DNA of 64,000 nt, taken from contig CM065811.1 in NCBI GenBank assembly GCA_033398695.1, positions 117,599,501 through 117,663,500 on the forward strand, given 5' to 3'. The stretch's first letter is position 1. The number at the start of each line of letters is the position of its first letter. Below are positions 11,874-22,945 of the stretch, in pieces. The position numbers and the translations under genes are program-made. The notes beneath the pieces are model-generated. The model saw only the letters and a program-made list of their open reading frames with translations. It did not search any database and was not told the DNA's origin. Source of the stretch: Orobanche coerulescens. Taxonomy: Eukaryota; Streptophyta; Magnoliopsida; Lamiales; Orobanchaceae.

Positions 11874-11959
11874 ACACACACACACACACCTACTTACTTA
11901 AAAAATCGACTGAATGAACCTCAAAACTCCTAGGTCATCTTAATCGGTTGAAAAAAAAA

Positions 11960-12160
11960 TTATGTATTTTAATCACCTTGTGTATTAAAAGGTGCATTTG
12001 CATTGTGATGTTTATCATAACTTTTGTATTTAAATTAGTTTATTTACATTAAAAGTTACAATTAAAATAGTCTCTTCATATATTTACAATTAAAAGTTAC
12101 AATTAAATCCCCCTTCCACACTAAATTAAGGGGGATAAGTATTATATAGTATAGATATTC
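11960..12160 (-). repeat. Third copy of the Helitron-like terminal repeat
   Basis: Matches 3010-3199 and 3240-3427 from 'atcaccttgtgtatta' to 'gtattatatagtatagata'. E1 therefore sits between copies of this repeat, consistent with insertion into a pre-existing repeat cluster. Confidence 0.6.
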
Positions 12161-12600
12161 TTCTTAATCCATTTTCTTGATATTTTTTATAAACAAATCC
12201 ATAGGAAAAAGAAAAGAAAAATAAGGGGAACATCCTCAAGGCGATGCCATCTATTCTGAGGACTCGGGTATCAACCTCGTCGATTTGGGTATGTACGAGG
12301 ACCGTCTACACGATCGACGTGGCGAAGAAGATGAAGTACGTGAAGTAGGTTATTAGATTAATTATTTTTATTATGTATGTGATTTTGGTTAACTGGAATT
12401 CCGTGCCAATCTGAAGATTTGGGGACCGGGTTATGTAATTAACTAAAAGCATCAATCGGCCATTCTACTTTTTCTTCTAATTACGCGATTGGAGTATCCG
12501 TTGAATATGGATATACCGTCACATGACATTATTTTACATCCAATCTAACCAAATAGATATATGAAAATATCAAGATTTGCCTATCTACTTTTTATTTGGT
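12161..12600. other. Unassigned AT-rich DNA with one short open stretch
   Basis: Mostly AT-rich with no ORF of note. The exception is 12240-12358, balanced in base composition, where two frames stay open for about 35-38 codons (one reads GDAIYSEDSGINLVDLGMYE and ends at TAG). It could be a captured exon fragment. I recognise no family. Confidence 0.3.
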
Positions 12601-12708
12601 TAATATAAATAAATTAACGAGCATGAATAATTGGTCTAGAAGTACCATAGTCACATTAATTAATGATAAATAATATCTTAATGTGCATATTTAGGTAATA
12701 AAACTACA

Positions 12709-13124
12709 ATTGGTACGATCCAAAATTTGTATATTCATTTTTCATTGTCAAATATTAAAAATTATTAATGAACAGTAATATCTGCTATCTTTATGCAATG
12801 TGAAGTACCCAAATAACAATTGATACGATTCTACACATCTATTTTTTATTAAAATATAAAAATCAATAGACAATAATAATTGATATCCAAATGAAATATT
12901 TAGTAACCAAACTATACTTAATAGTATTCACATGTTGTACATCCAATTTTGAATATAAGAAATTTTACGAGCAAGATTACCTGGTCTCCAAATAAAATTT
13001 TAAGGTAGCCAAATTATATTTGAATGTATCCATATTCTTGTAACTATGTTTTATTGTTACATATAAACAAATTAATATGTAAGATTATATGGTATCCAAA
13101 TACTGAATTCAAGTAACAATATTA
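12709..13124. repeat. Degenerate ~105-bp tandem repeat
   Basis: Related words return at about 105-bp steps: CAATTGGTACGATC (12709), CAATTGATACGATTC (12818), then TACTTAATAGTATTC (about 12914) and TATTTGAATGTATCC (about 13017). Each is preceded by a GGT(A)TCCAAAT-like word and a GTAACCAAA/GTAGCCAAA-like word. Copies are strongly diverged, so this is an old array. No coding potential. Confidence 0.5.
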
Positions 13125-13132
13125 CTACTTAC

Positions 13133-13699
13133 TAGGGATGCATTTCGAACCGAACGTTCGTGAAAATTTCGCGAAAATGTTCGGTCAACGTTCAGTTCGT
13201 GTTCGGTTCGGTCAAATTCGAACAGTTCGTGAACATGTTCGTTACATATACGAACCGAACACGAACAAAATAATATATGTTCGTTAGTTCGCGAACAATT
13301 CGCAAACAAAGATGTTTTATATATTTATTAATAATTTTACAATAATTAATAATTATAATTAATAATTTTACAATAATTAATAAATATACATACAAAATAA
13401 AATCTACCATTCCAAAATCCTTGATTTTTAAATCTATCTTCTCTTTTTATTTTTTAATTATTATTGCTTGTATTTTAGTTTTTTTTAGAAGACAAACGAA
13501 CAAACGAACGATCAAAATGAACCGAACAATCGAACGTTAACGAACGAACACGAAATATGTGAAATTCTAACGAACCGAACACGAACAAGTGGTTTGCAAT
13601 TTTATCGAATACGAACACGAACCGAACGAACCGAATCCTTAACGAACGAACGTTCGTTAAAGTCACCGTTCGGTTCGTTCGGTTCGAAATACACCCCTA
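13133..13699. mobile_element. Non-autonomous hAT-like MITE with perfect 8-bp TSD
   Basis: 567 bp. The termini are TAGGGATGCATTTCGAACCG at the left and, reversed, TAGGGGTGTATTTCGAACCG at the right. The 8-bp duplication CTACTTAC is exact (13125-13132 and 13700-13707), the length typical of hAT transposases. Both ends are packed with GAACCGAAC/GTTCGGTTC and CGAACGTTCG subterminal words. The AT-rich centre has no transposase. Confidence 0.85.
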
Positions 13700-13707
13700 C
13701 TACTTAC

Positions 13708-14046
13708 AAATATCAACTCTATGATATTTTCTGAAGTCCACAGAACGAAGGCAACCAAAAGAGCTACCGCCCAACACTATCTCCCTCAGTAACCCGCTAC
13801 TACTATCTCCCTCAGTAACTGGTCTCCACGTGCGTGCCGCCCTCCAAAAACTATGTAGAACTCAGATCGCAATTTCCAATCGCCAAATCCAATAGTGTGA
13901 CCATAGTCACTAAAAGATCTACGACGACCAAGCAGCCCATAACCACCGAACTACAAAATCTTAATGTAAAATAATCTCAAAACAGTTGAAGACAATTAAG
14001 AAAAAATCAAACTACTTGCTAAGGTTTGTATAAGACAATTAAGAAA
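13708..14046. other. Unassigned low-copy-looking sequence
   Basis: More balanced base composition than its surroundings, with a short duplication (ACTATCTCCCTCAGTAAC twice at 13780-13820). It could be untranslated or intronic host DNA. No frame carries a recognisable domain. Confidence 0.3.
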
Positions 14047-14051
14047 CTTAC

Positions 14052-14755
14052 TGTTGATGTGTAATGCTGTAGAAAATGACAAATTATGCAAAAACCGAGG
14101 TAAGAGTTGAATTTCTCTCCAGTAAGGCGAAATTGCATAGCGATCTGCGCGGTTGAGCAAACGTCAAGATACAACGGTTTTCGATGAACTCGATACTGTC
14201 TTAGGAATCGAATTCCGGGCGAACTACTGGATATTTGGGACTTTGTAGTATAAACTTAGGCTAGTATGACAGGATTATTATCTTGATTGTTATGAGTGTG
14301 TAATCATCATCTGCAGGGGTTGATTTATAGTCTGTAAAGCAAAGTGCGCCTACGAAGCGCCCGTTGCGATAAGTGCGACGTGCACGTGCTCGGACTCGGA
14401 CTCGGAAGGTGCTTTGCACCTTCCTCGTAGGATTCGGATTCTAGCTTTAAAAATTAATTAAAGCCAACTAGGGTGCACCTTAATGGAGCACACTTGATTG
14501 CTCCTTTATGATGGAAAGTCCTTTATAAATAGCTCAACTTTTCCTTACTTCTCCAATGTGGGATGGGATTCCACACCACATCCCCAACTATTAAATGGCT
14601 TAACTTTGTGCATTAATTACTCATTCATTTCTTAACGAAATTGAACAAGTAAATACACTAAATTAATCTACACAAAATGTAGATTCCAAATATACCATTT
14701 AATGTCATTAATTACTATAATTAATTATGGTATTAATTAAGCTATTTTTCCAACA
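14052..14755 (-). repeat. 3' LTR of copia A
   Basis: 704 bp, TGTTGATGTGTA ... TTTTTCCAACA in plus-strand reading. A minus-strand TATA-like box (CTATAAATC) lies at 14322-14330, with GGGCGCTTCGTAGGCGCACTTT (minus sense) just upstream, a motif shared with copia B. A small palindrome around AAGGTGCTTTGCACCTT lies near 14405-14424. Confidence 0.9.
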
Positions 14756-14766
14756 ATCCCCCACAT
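14756..14766 (-). other. Polypurine tract of copia A
   Basis: Minus-strand GTGGGGGAT directly before the LTR start TGTTGGAAAAA. This is the common copia arrangement. Confidence 0.8.
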
Positions 14767-15199
14767 GAATGATGATTAATGCAAATGCAACATGCACTAA
14801 GTCCCGACGACCTATTATTGCTTCAGGATAGGTGGTAGTTAGCCTTGAACCTTCCTTAGTGTAATGCTATCGGATTTACTCGTTGCTCGGTGATGTCTTG
14901 AACCGGTCAACTTTTGTGTAAACCAAGACAATAACATACACACAATAATAGATCTAATATCTTTCGTTCTCACGTTGTGTCCATTTTGGCCTTGGACCAT
15001 TTCTTGGATTCATAAGTGTTACTAATTTTATGAAGCGGCCTTACTTCTTCACTTATATAGGTGACCTCCTATGAAGAGTATCCTGCCATACTCCACCTAT
15101 AAAAGGTTATAGGAATCATTAAAAGCTTTAAAAAGCTTACCCTTTACCACAAGCTGAGGCTTGCACTTGAACGGCTACGAGAATGGATTTTCAAGTGCT

Positions 15200-15929
15200 T
15201 TAACTTGAACTTTCACAACTTAGTTGTCTCATTGAACCAAGTTCTTGGGATCTCCAATCATCTGGTTGAGTTACCATTATGAAAATTCTCAATGCGTGGA
15301 TTTCAATCCCATTCCCCTTCTTTGCATTATATAATTGATCACGGTTAATACCTTTTGTAAACGGATCCGCTATATTGTCTTTTGACTTTACATAGTCAAT
15401 ACACATTATTCTGTAGTGATCAAATGTCGAATGGTATTGTGTCTTCGACGAATATGTCGAGACTTACCATTATATATCTTGTTCTTTGCCCTCCCTATGG
15501 TGCCATGCTATCACAATGTATCATAACGGGAGGCAAAGGTTTTCCCAATGAGGAATATCTTCTAAGAAGTTTCTTAACCATTCGGCTTCTTCGCGGCTTT
15601 GTCTAAAGCAATAAACTCCGATTCCATTGTAGATCGGGCTATGCATGTTTGCTTAGAAGATTTCCATGATATTGCTCCTCCACCAATGGTAAATACATAA
15701 CCGCTTGTGGATTTAGTGTCTTTAGTATCGGATATCCGATTGGCATCACAATATCCTTCCAAAGCAATTTGGATATCTTGAATAGTGTATACCATGATTG
15801 ACAGTGTGTTTTAAGTATCTCAACACTCTTGTCAATGCGGTCCAATGATCCTTTCCGGATTACTCGTAAACCGACTCGGTTACTAATAGAATATGCTATG
15901 TCCGGCCTTGTACAATTTGCTAAGTACAT
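15200..15929 (-). pseudogene. pol: Copia A RNase H region, broken
   Basis: 15639-15929 contains MYLANCTRPDIAYSISNRVG. 15574-15795 contains [20 protein letters not shown], then [20 protein letters not shown] and [15 protein letters not shown], the copia RNase H signature. 15200-15406 contains VKSKDNIADPFTKGINRDQL, the usual end of copia pol. The pieces lie in different frames. RNase H removes template RNA during reverse transcription. The catalytic first Asp (CDA) and the E of TMESE are visible. Confidence 0.85.
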
Positions 15930-16000
15930 TAGGCTTCCAATTATCCTAGCATATTACATTTGTGATATGGGTTCTCCTCGATTTTTGGCTAAGTGTAAAC

Positions 16001-16835
16001 TTAAGTCAACAGTGTCTTAATAGGAGGTAGATCGTATGCCTTGAATTTCTTAAGTACATTCTCAACATAGTGAGATTGTGATAAGACTATTCCATCGGGT
16101 GTTACGGAGATCTTGATTCCTAGAATCACATCGGCTAATCCCATATCCTTCATGTCAAAGTTCTTCTTTAACATTTCCTTAGTGCCTATGATGATTTTAT
16201 TGTTGCTACCCATAATTAACATATCATCAACGTATAGACACACAATGACAAAATTGTCAGATGTACCTTTGATGTACACACATTTATCGCATTCATTGAT
16301 CTTGAAACCATTTGACATCATTACTTGGTCAAATTTCTCATGCCATTGTTTGGGTGCTTGCTTAAGTCCGTATAAAGACTTAACAAGTTTGCAAAATTTG
16401 TTTTCTTGGTAGGAATCACGAACCCTTGGGTTGTTCCATATAAATTTCATCTTCTAAATCTCCATTTAGAAAGGCCGTTTTACATCCATTTGGTGTATCT
16501 CAAGATTGTACAATCCGCTATTGCAAGTAGCATTCTAATGGATGTAATCCGAGTAATCGTGAGTATGTATCAAAGTAATCATACCCTTCCTTTTGTTTGT
16601 ATCCTTTGGCTACCAAACGTGCCTTGTATTTGTCAATAGATTTATCACCTTTGTATTTCTTCTTGAGAATCCACTTGCAACCTAAAGGTTTATTTCCGGA
16701 GGAAGATCAACAATGTGCCAAGTGTGATTGTTCAAGATTGACTCGATTTCACTATTGATAGCTTCTTGCCATAGATCGGCATCGGAACCGACAATGCTTC
16801 CTTGATTGTCTTTGGTTCATCTTCTAAAGAATAGA
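16001..16835 (-). pseudogene. pol: Copia A reverse transcriptase, broken
   Basis: 16001-16450 is open for 149 residues and holds KLVKSLYGLKQAPKQWHEKF and the polymerase active site LYVDDMLIMG, followed by DMKDMGLADVILGIKI. The upstream part (16451-16835) reads the CKW.....Y...LVAKGY block of copia RT, but across several frame changes. The catalytic YVDD is intact, yet the protein cannot be made in one piece. Confidence 0.85.
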
Positions 16836-17738
16836 CTACAAAATCCGGACCAAAGGTTTTGCGGTTTTATTCTTTTTCCTCGCCTTAGTTCGGTGTTGGT
16901 CCATTACGATTTGGCGAGATTTCATCATAAGTCCTCTTTTCGGACTTATTTCATTCTTTTCTTTCTTAGGGAATATAGTTTCAAAAAATATGGCATTTCT
17001 TGATTCTATAATCATTCCCTCATTAATATCGGGTACTTCCGATTTGTGTACCAAAAATCGGTACGCACTACTATTATTTGCATATCCTATGAAAATGCAA
17101 TCAACCGTTTTTGATCCTATTTTTACTTGCTTGGGTTTCGGTACTTCAACTTTTGCTAAGCACCCCCACACTTTTAAGTATTTATAGGACGGCTTCCTTC
17201 CTTTCCATAATTCATATGGAGTTTTATCTTGCTTCTTTTTGGGTAATTTATTCAGAATTTTATTGGTCGAAAGAATAGCTTCTCCCCACATGTTAAGTGA
17301 TAGGCCCGAGCTTATCAACATAGCATTCATCATTTCCTTCAATGTTCTATTCTTTCGTTCGGCAACACCATTTGATTGGGGTGCATAAGGTGCAGTCGTT
17401 TGGTGAATAATGCCATTTTCACGACAATATTCTTCAAAAGGTGCAACATATTCACCGCCTCGATCACTTCGAATCATTTTGATTTTGGTGTTGAGTTGAT
17501 TTTCAACTGCTTTTGTATGTTTTGAAAGCTTGAATGCTTCGTCTTTGCTTCTCAAAAGATACACATAACAAAATCTTGTGCAATCATCAATAAAAGTTAT
17601 AAAATAATTCTTTCCACCTCTTGTTTGCACAAGTTTTAAATCGCCCAGATCGGTGTGAATCAATTCAAGAGGTTTTGTCGATCTTTCCACTTGAATGAAA
17701 AGGAGATTTTGCCATTTTTGCTTCAACACATATTTCAC
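16836..17738 (-). pseudogene. pol: Copia A integrase
   Basis: Open for 300 residues. It holds LIHTDLGDLKLVQTRGGKNY, FITFIDDCTRFCYVYLLRSK, SDRGGEYVAPFEEYC and QSNGVAERKNRTLKEMMNAM, which gives the D-D-E residues of the rve core; then WGCLAKVEVPKPKQ and the family's GYANNSSAYRFL block. The zinc-binding N-terminus lies in the next fragment. This is the longest open piece of the element. It would insert the cDNA in the nucleus. Confidence 0.9.
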
Positions 17739-18234
17739 ACCTTTTGTGTTGATCGAAAGTCATTTTTGGCAATAAATCTAAATGTACTAAACGACGTAGT
17801 ATATTTAGATTTGCATGTCCTAATCTATCATGCCATAAATTAGGAGACTCAACCAAATAAACAACTTTATCGTTTATTTCATTTCCACCACGTACATTGA
17901 TAGCATTCAGTTTGAAAAGGCCGTTATCTATATAGCCTTTTCCGATAAAGTGACCATTTTTAGTTATTACAACTTTATCCGCTTCAAACACTAGCCTAAA
18001 TCCGGCTTTGCTCAATGCTGAGCCAGACACAAGATTCTTACGAATGTCTGGAACATGTAGCACATTTTTGAGCGTCAATTTCAATCCAGACGTCATCTTG
18101 AGAATAAATTCTCGATTCGACAACATTTGAGGCGTGGAGTTTCCCATGTACAATTTTCTTTCTTCTGTGACGTTATCGTATGTGGAGATCTTGGTTTTAT
18201 CGGGACATATTTGTTTAGTAGAGACGGTTTCCAC
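17665..18234 (-). pseudogene. pol: Copia A protease end and GAG-pre-integrase domain
   Basis: 189 residues open. NVLHVPDIRKNLVSGSALSK is the conserved protease-to-pre-integrase segment of plant copia elements. LWHDRLGHANLNILRRLV followed by CEICVEAKM gives the H-H-C-C zinc-binding pattern. The N-terminal protease active site (DSGA type) is missing: the frame is lost around 18234-18290. It overlaps the integrase fragment in another frame. Confidence 0.85.
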
Positions 18235-18240
18235 TCACCA

Positions 18241-19143
18241 TCAGACTGTGATTCCAACCATATTGATTTCATCTACAATCGCACCTGAGATCAAGATGGA
18301 CAAATCGACGGGAACATACTTATTCTCGATTATATTTGCTTGATCTCTCTTCTTGTCCTTCTTTGGTTTGCGGCAATTTTTCGCCATATGCCCGAATTTA
18401 CATGATTGTAACATTCTCCTTTGATCTTCTTTTGATTCTTCGAGTCTTGCTTCTTCCGTTAAATTTCCGTTTTTGTTGTTGCTTGACTCGATGAGATTTG
18501 CTTTTGCCTCCATAGATGACTTGTTCATCTTGACATCGATCTTCCGATTGTCCTCTTCGATCCTCGCCGCACAATTAGATCTTCAAGGCCCATTTCCTTG
18601 CGTTTGTGCTTGAGGTAGTTTTGAAGTCCTTCCACATCGGGGCAACTTCTCGATTATGGCGGCAACTTGAAAGGATTCGAGACAAGCTCATTCCTTACGC
18701 CAAAATATCGTGCGGGATCAATCGTATTTCTGCACTTGCTCGAGAACAGATTTTGTGTCCACCATTTTGAAGTCAAGAAAAGCGACCCACGATGAACTTT
18801 TCAAGCCGGCATCTTGTTTTATATTTTGTCTCCAACGAGTCCCACAACTCTTTGGACGTTTTGATTGTGGAATAAACACCGTAAAGTGCGTCATCCAACC
18901 CATTCAAAATATAGTTTCGACATAAGAAGTCGCTGTGATGCCATGCATCCAACGCCGTGCGTTTAAGGGTGTCGATTTCATCATCCCCACAACAGGAGGA
19001 GATTCGGAAAGGAAGCGGCAGAGATTGAGAGTAGTAAGGTAGAACAGCATTTTTGATTGCCAACGTTTGAAGTCGGTACCTGAGAACTTCTCTGGTTTTT
19101 CGGCATGGGCAGGAGCATGAACATTGTTGCTTGACGATGCCAT
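18241..19143 (-). pseudogene. gag: Copia A gag, broken
   Basis: The ATG at 19143 starts MASSSNNVHAPAHAEKPEKF then FKRWQSKMLFYL, the N-terminus of copia gag (UBN2-like). A frame at 18773-19000 continues with NYILNGLDDALYGVYSTIKT and ELWDSLETKYKT. The zinc knuckle (18385-18420, CKFGHMAKNCRKPKKDKK) has lost its first Cys pair, leaving C-x3-H-x4-C. At least three frame changes break it. Confidence 0.8.
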
Positions 19144-19171
19144 CTTCTACAGAAAAATTTCGTCTTACGAT

Positions 19172-20529
19172 TGTTGATGTGTAATGCTGTAGAAAATGAC
19201 AAATTATGCAAAAACCGAGGCAAGAGTTGGACTCTCTCTCCGTAAGACGAAATTGCCCCGCACAGTACACACGGTTGAACGGCAAACGTCCCCAAGATAC
19301 AACGGTTTTTTCGATGAACTCGATACCCTGTACTAAGAATCGAATTAGGCGAACTCTTTGGATATTTGGGACTTTGTAGTATGAACTTAGGCTAGTATGA
19401 CAGGATTATTATCTTGATTGTTATGTGTGTGTAATCATCATCTGCAGGGGTTGATTTATAGTCTGTAAAGCAAAGTGCGCCTACGAAGCGCCCGTTGCGA
19501 CAAGTGCGACGTGCACGTGCTCGGACTCGGACTCGGACTCGGAAGGTGCTTTGCACCTTCCTCGTAGGATTCGGATTCTAGCTTTAAAAATTAATTAAAG
19601 CCAACTAGGGTGCACCTTAATGGAGCACACTTGATTGCTCCTTTATGATGGAAAGTCCTTTATAAATAGCTCAACTTTTCCTTACTTCTCCAATGTGGGA
19701 TGGGATTCCACACCACATCCCCAACTATTAAATGGCTTAACTTTGTGCATTAATTACTCATTCATTTCTTAACGAAATTGAACAAGTAAATACACTAAGG
19801 CTGTGTTTAGCACTAGCTTATCAGCTAGCTTATAAGCTTCAGGAGCTTATTTGACCATTGACTAAAAAAAAGCTCGTTTCGTAAACGACTAGCTTCTCAA
19901 ACCAGCTAGCTTATCAGCTAGCTTATAAGCTAGCTGATTGATAAGCTAATTTTTCAAGCTTATGAAAAAAAAAGCTAGCTTCTCATCTTTATATATTCCA
20001 TATATATCGTGACCTAAATAAAAATATATTTTCATGGCCTAAATAAAAAAACTACCGCTATTCCGTCTTCTCTCGCGCAGTTTATTCATCCCCTTTGAAA
20101 CGTTCCTCAAATGCATTCAAGGTACATCTTATATATATATTGAGTCCTTAAATTTATTGTGGAGTCTTAATGATATTAATTAATGGATATTTTTACATTT
20201 AATATTAGTTTATATTAAAAAGTGATGTCATTTTATGTAATTTTATAAAAAAAAAAAACCAGCTAGCTTATCAGCTAATTTGCTAAACATCTACATTAAA
20301 ATCAGTTAGCTTATCAATTCTAATCAATACATGTCCAATTTATCACCTACTCAAATTTCACGTCATTTCTTAAATTTGAAACATCATTTATAAGCTACCA
20401 AATTTTAAACATCGGTAGTTTCTTAAACAGTACAAATTAATCTACACAAAATGTAGATTCCAAATATACCATTTAATGTCATTAATTATCATAATTAATT
20501 ATGGTATTAATTAAGCTATTTTTCCAACA
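19172..20529 (-). repeat. 5' LTR of copia A, interrupted by a DNA transposon
   Basis: It matches 14052-14755 on both sides of a ~640-bp insertion. Without the insertion it is about 0.7 kb, like its partner. It has one extra ACTCGG unit near 19521 and scattered differences in the first 150 bp, e.g. around 19255-19350. Confidence 0.9.
19799..20434. mobile_element. Non-autonomous DNA transposon in the copia A 5' LTR
   Basis: Absent from the paired LTR at 14052-14755, which reads straight through at the matching point (TACACTAAATTAATC). It starts GGCTGTGTTTAGCACTAG and contains many copies of AGCTTATCAGCTAGCTTATA and their reverse complements. The right end (TTTCTTAAACAGTAC) is only weakly inverted to the left. 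The target duplication is degenerate. It is probably hAT- or Harbinger-like. No transposase. Confidence 0.7.
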
Positions 20530-20534
20530 CTTAC

Positions 20535-20902
20535 AACAATTACATCGCCTTTAAACCCATTTGTAGTTGAGATGGAGCAAATAAATCCAACACCAACAAA
20601 TTTAAGGTCCGACAAATAGAGAACAAAAGAGAGCGAGAGAATCAGGGACCCCAATAGTCGAAGTATACAATTTAGGCTTGCTATTTCTGTCAAAAAATGA
20701 GGTACTGGGCAATGGTGTTTGCCAAAAAAAAAAAAAAAAAAAAAAAAAGTTGAGAAGAGAAAGGAGAGGGAGGATATGGAAATACGGAAATGGTCCAATA
20801 GTACTGATTTTTAGGGATGATGATGATGATGGCTATTTTATTTTTAATATAGGCATGTTATTTATGTAAACATTTTTTTGTCTTAATTTTGTAATTAGTT
20901 TA
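20535..20902. other. Unassigned spacer with a long A tract
   Basis: A 24-base A run sits near 20728-20751, followed by a purine-rich stretch and a short GAT repeat (20817-20830). The A tract could mark an old retroposed tail, but I see no source gene. The minus frame over it is mostly translated A tract. Confidence 0.35.
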
Positions 20903-21206
20903 TGTTGAAAAAGCTAAAAAAATTAAATAAAGGATTTAATTATTTGAAACTTTTATTTAATTATTCATTAAAAGACACAATAGTATGTTGTTGTTGAGAG
21001 TGTGTTTTATGAATGGAAAAGAATCCCACATGGAACAAACACAAAGCAATTGAGCACCTTATAAGTGTAAGCATTTAATAACCATTAATAAATATGTGGT
21101 AGTGGAGAGACTATGCCATGTGCATGTGAGGTGGAGGTGAGGTGGCAAATCTATGCCATTTTTCACTCTCACATCGCCGCCCGCCGGTGGCGCTGGCGAC
21201 AGCGGC

Positions 21207-21366
21207 GTCCGGCTCGGACTCGGCTCGGTCTTGGGCTTAGAGGCTTTAGTGGCGCTTCGTAGGCGCACTTTACGGCGTCCGACTCGGTCTCGGGCTTAGA
21301 GCCTTTAGTGGTGCTTCGTAGGCGCTCGGGCTCGGTCTCGGGCTTAGAGGCTTTAGTGGCACTTCG
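21207..21366 (+). repeat. U3 tandem repeat of copia B, about three units
   Basis: Units of about 43-68 bp run from CTCGGTCT(C/T)GGGCTTAGAG through CTTTAGTGGCGCTTCG. They start near 21207, 21275 and 21324. The 3' LTR has only about one unit (near 27750-27815), so copy number differs between the two LTRs of one element. GGCGCTTCGTAGGCGCACTT (21251-21270) is shared with the copia A LTRs. Confidence 0.7.
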
Positions 21367-22166
21367 GCATGCCGGTCACGTGGGCTCGGGGCGAGTCCGG
21401 CGAAACGGCGCGGTCCGCGGGCTTCTCGCGGCGATTCTCGCCAACAGTCGCACCTCCTCAATTAGCGGTTATTTTTTGTTGTTGTTTTGAATGAACAGTC
21501 ATGTCGTTTCAAAACAAACGATCATTTGGCCAACGAATAGATACGATTCATATATAAACTTGTTGGAGCACTATTGGTCGGTATCGCCGTTTGGAGATAG
21601 AGTTGTGAAACTCTTTTGCGTTGCGGAAGCGATTTAAGTAAAGTGCAGAAAATAAATCGACACAAGGATTTATAGAGGTTCGGCTATTAACGAAGCCTAC
21701 GTCCTCTCTCGGTATCTTTTCAATAGGATGAAGATCAATCTCTGCACCTCTCTTATATCGGTCGAGGGATAACCGTTACAAACTTGTCTTCTATCGGTCC
21801 AAGTTAAACCGTACAATCTCTCTTCTATCAGTCGAGATATTACCGCTTGTACTTGATCTTTGTGTCGGTCCAAGTTAAACCATTTTCCTTTTCAATTGGA
21901 CAAGGAATCAACCACTCTAGCTTTCTATGGGTGCTAGATAAACCTCACTTAGATATCGACTGCGATTCTAACAATACCGGATCCTTGATCCTAATAACAC
22001 CGAATCCAATCGTATCTTTTCTTTTTCCTCTCGTGTATGTGTTGAATGTATAAACACCCAAACTACCAATATAAGCACAATTACAACAACAAGAATGTGT
22101 ATAATAATCTCGGATCAATATATCGAATGCTTTGTGTTGTTATTAGATGAATACCTTTAGAAGTGG

Positions 22167-22174
22167 TATTTATA
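22167..22174 (-). promoter_or_regulatory. TATA box of the solo copia LTR
   Basis: Minus-strand TATAAATA. It lies directly downstream (minus sense) of the TACGTACGTTA array at 22215-22531. Confidence 0.65.
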
Positions 22175-22214
22175 TGCTCCAAAGCCTCAACTAGCCGTTA
22201 GCTCCCTGACTCTT

Positions 22215-22531
22215 CATTATGTACGCTATCACTCCTTCATTACGTACGTTACCAATATTACGTACATTAATATCAACTTGTTACGTACGTTACACTTCAT
22301 GCAAATCAGTCCAGTGGCTTCTGTCTTGATCATTACGTACGTTAGCAACTCCCCATTACGTACGTTATCCATTTTTCAACATATCCGTTGTTGCTGATCT
22401 ATGCCATGACGTCATCTTCAACGTTCTTCTGGTTTGAATACTGAAACATCATATTACGTACGTTATACTAATATTCTTACGTACGTTATATTGCCAACAT
22501 TGTGTACACTCTGCAATATATATAGCGTGCG
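22215..22531 (-). repeat. Array of TTACGTACGTTA palindromes in the U3 of the solo LTR
   Basis: About nine to ten copies of TTACGTACGTTA or close variants (e.g. near 22242, 22283, 22332, 22356, 22453, 22477; last TAGCGTGCGTTA near 22526) at irregular 15-50-base spacing. The spacer sequence is not repeated, so only the motif is kept. Confidence 0.8.
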
Positions 22532-22945
22532 TTATCCATGCAGTTTGGGCAGCTTTTTACGTCTTCATCTCCTCTGATGTTTCGCTTCGCCTCTTTTTTT
22601 TTGTTTATTAACTTAATCATCAAAACTCTATTAATGAATGTATGGAATAAAATATTCCAACAAAACTGAGTTTGGGATCATATATATACTGTTTTTCAAA
22701 CCTACTGTTCTTATTCTTTCTAATACATATTCTCCAGAAAATCGGTTTTGTCTACTTTTCGGATTTCACTATGTCTTAGTGCAACCCGAAATTTAGGCTT
22801 GTCGTATCCTGCGGTATTCTTGTTTATAGACTTAAGACACATTTCGGGGTGCAAGAAATACTATAAGGAAAGCGTTTCTATGCGTGATTCAAGCCTCGAC
22901 GTCTTTTTTGAAGAATTTTCTAACAATCTTATAATATCTGTTGCA

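Larger units (their letters stand above)
14052..20529 (-). mobile_element. Ty1/copia LTR retrotransposon A, complete by structure, coding region broken
   Basis: LTRs lie at 14052-14755 and 19172-20529, with the exact duplication CTTAC at 14047-14051 and 20530-20534. Domain order from right to left is gag, zinc knuckle, protease/GAG-pre-integrase, integrase, RT, RNase H. Integrase before RT makes it copia. The purine tract abuts the left LTR, confirming minus orientation. Next to the 5' LTR (19171 downward) I do not find the usual TGGTATCAGAGC primer site. The gag ATG is only 29 bases from the LTR. Confidence 0.9.
21561..22662 (-). mobile_element. Solo copia-type LTR inside the copia B 5' LTR
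   Basis: 1102 bp beginning TGTTGGAGCA and ending TATTCCAACA in plus reading, with the exact duplication AAACT at 21556-21560 and 22663-22667. On the minus strand it starts TGTTGGAATATTTTA, the usual copia LTR start, and has TATAAATA at 22167-22174, so it is minus-oriented. No internal region, hence a solo LTR left by LTR-LTR recombination. The remnant at 590-1190 is a relative. Confidence 0.9.
20903..22925 (+). repeat. 5' LTR of copia B (contains a solo LTR)
   Basis: TGTTGAAAAAGC ... TTTCTAACA. About 0.9 kb once the 1.1-kb insert and its TSD are set aside. The U3 part has a GC-rich tandem repeat (21207-21366). Confidence 0.9.

Noticed and set aside
13109..13666. Minus-strand frames rich in Phe/Arg/Val repeats
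   Set aside because: They are translations of the subterminal GAACCGAAC repeats of the hAT-like MITE.
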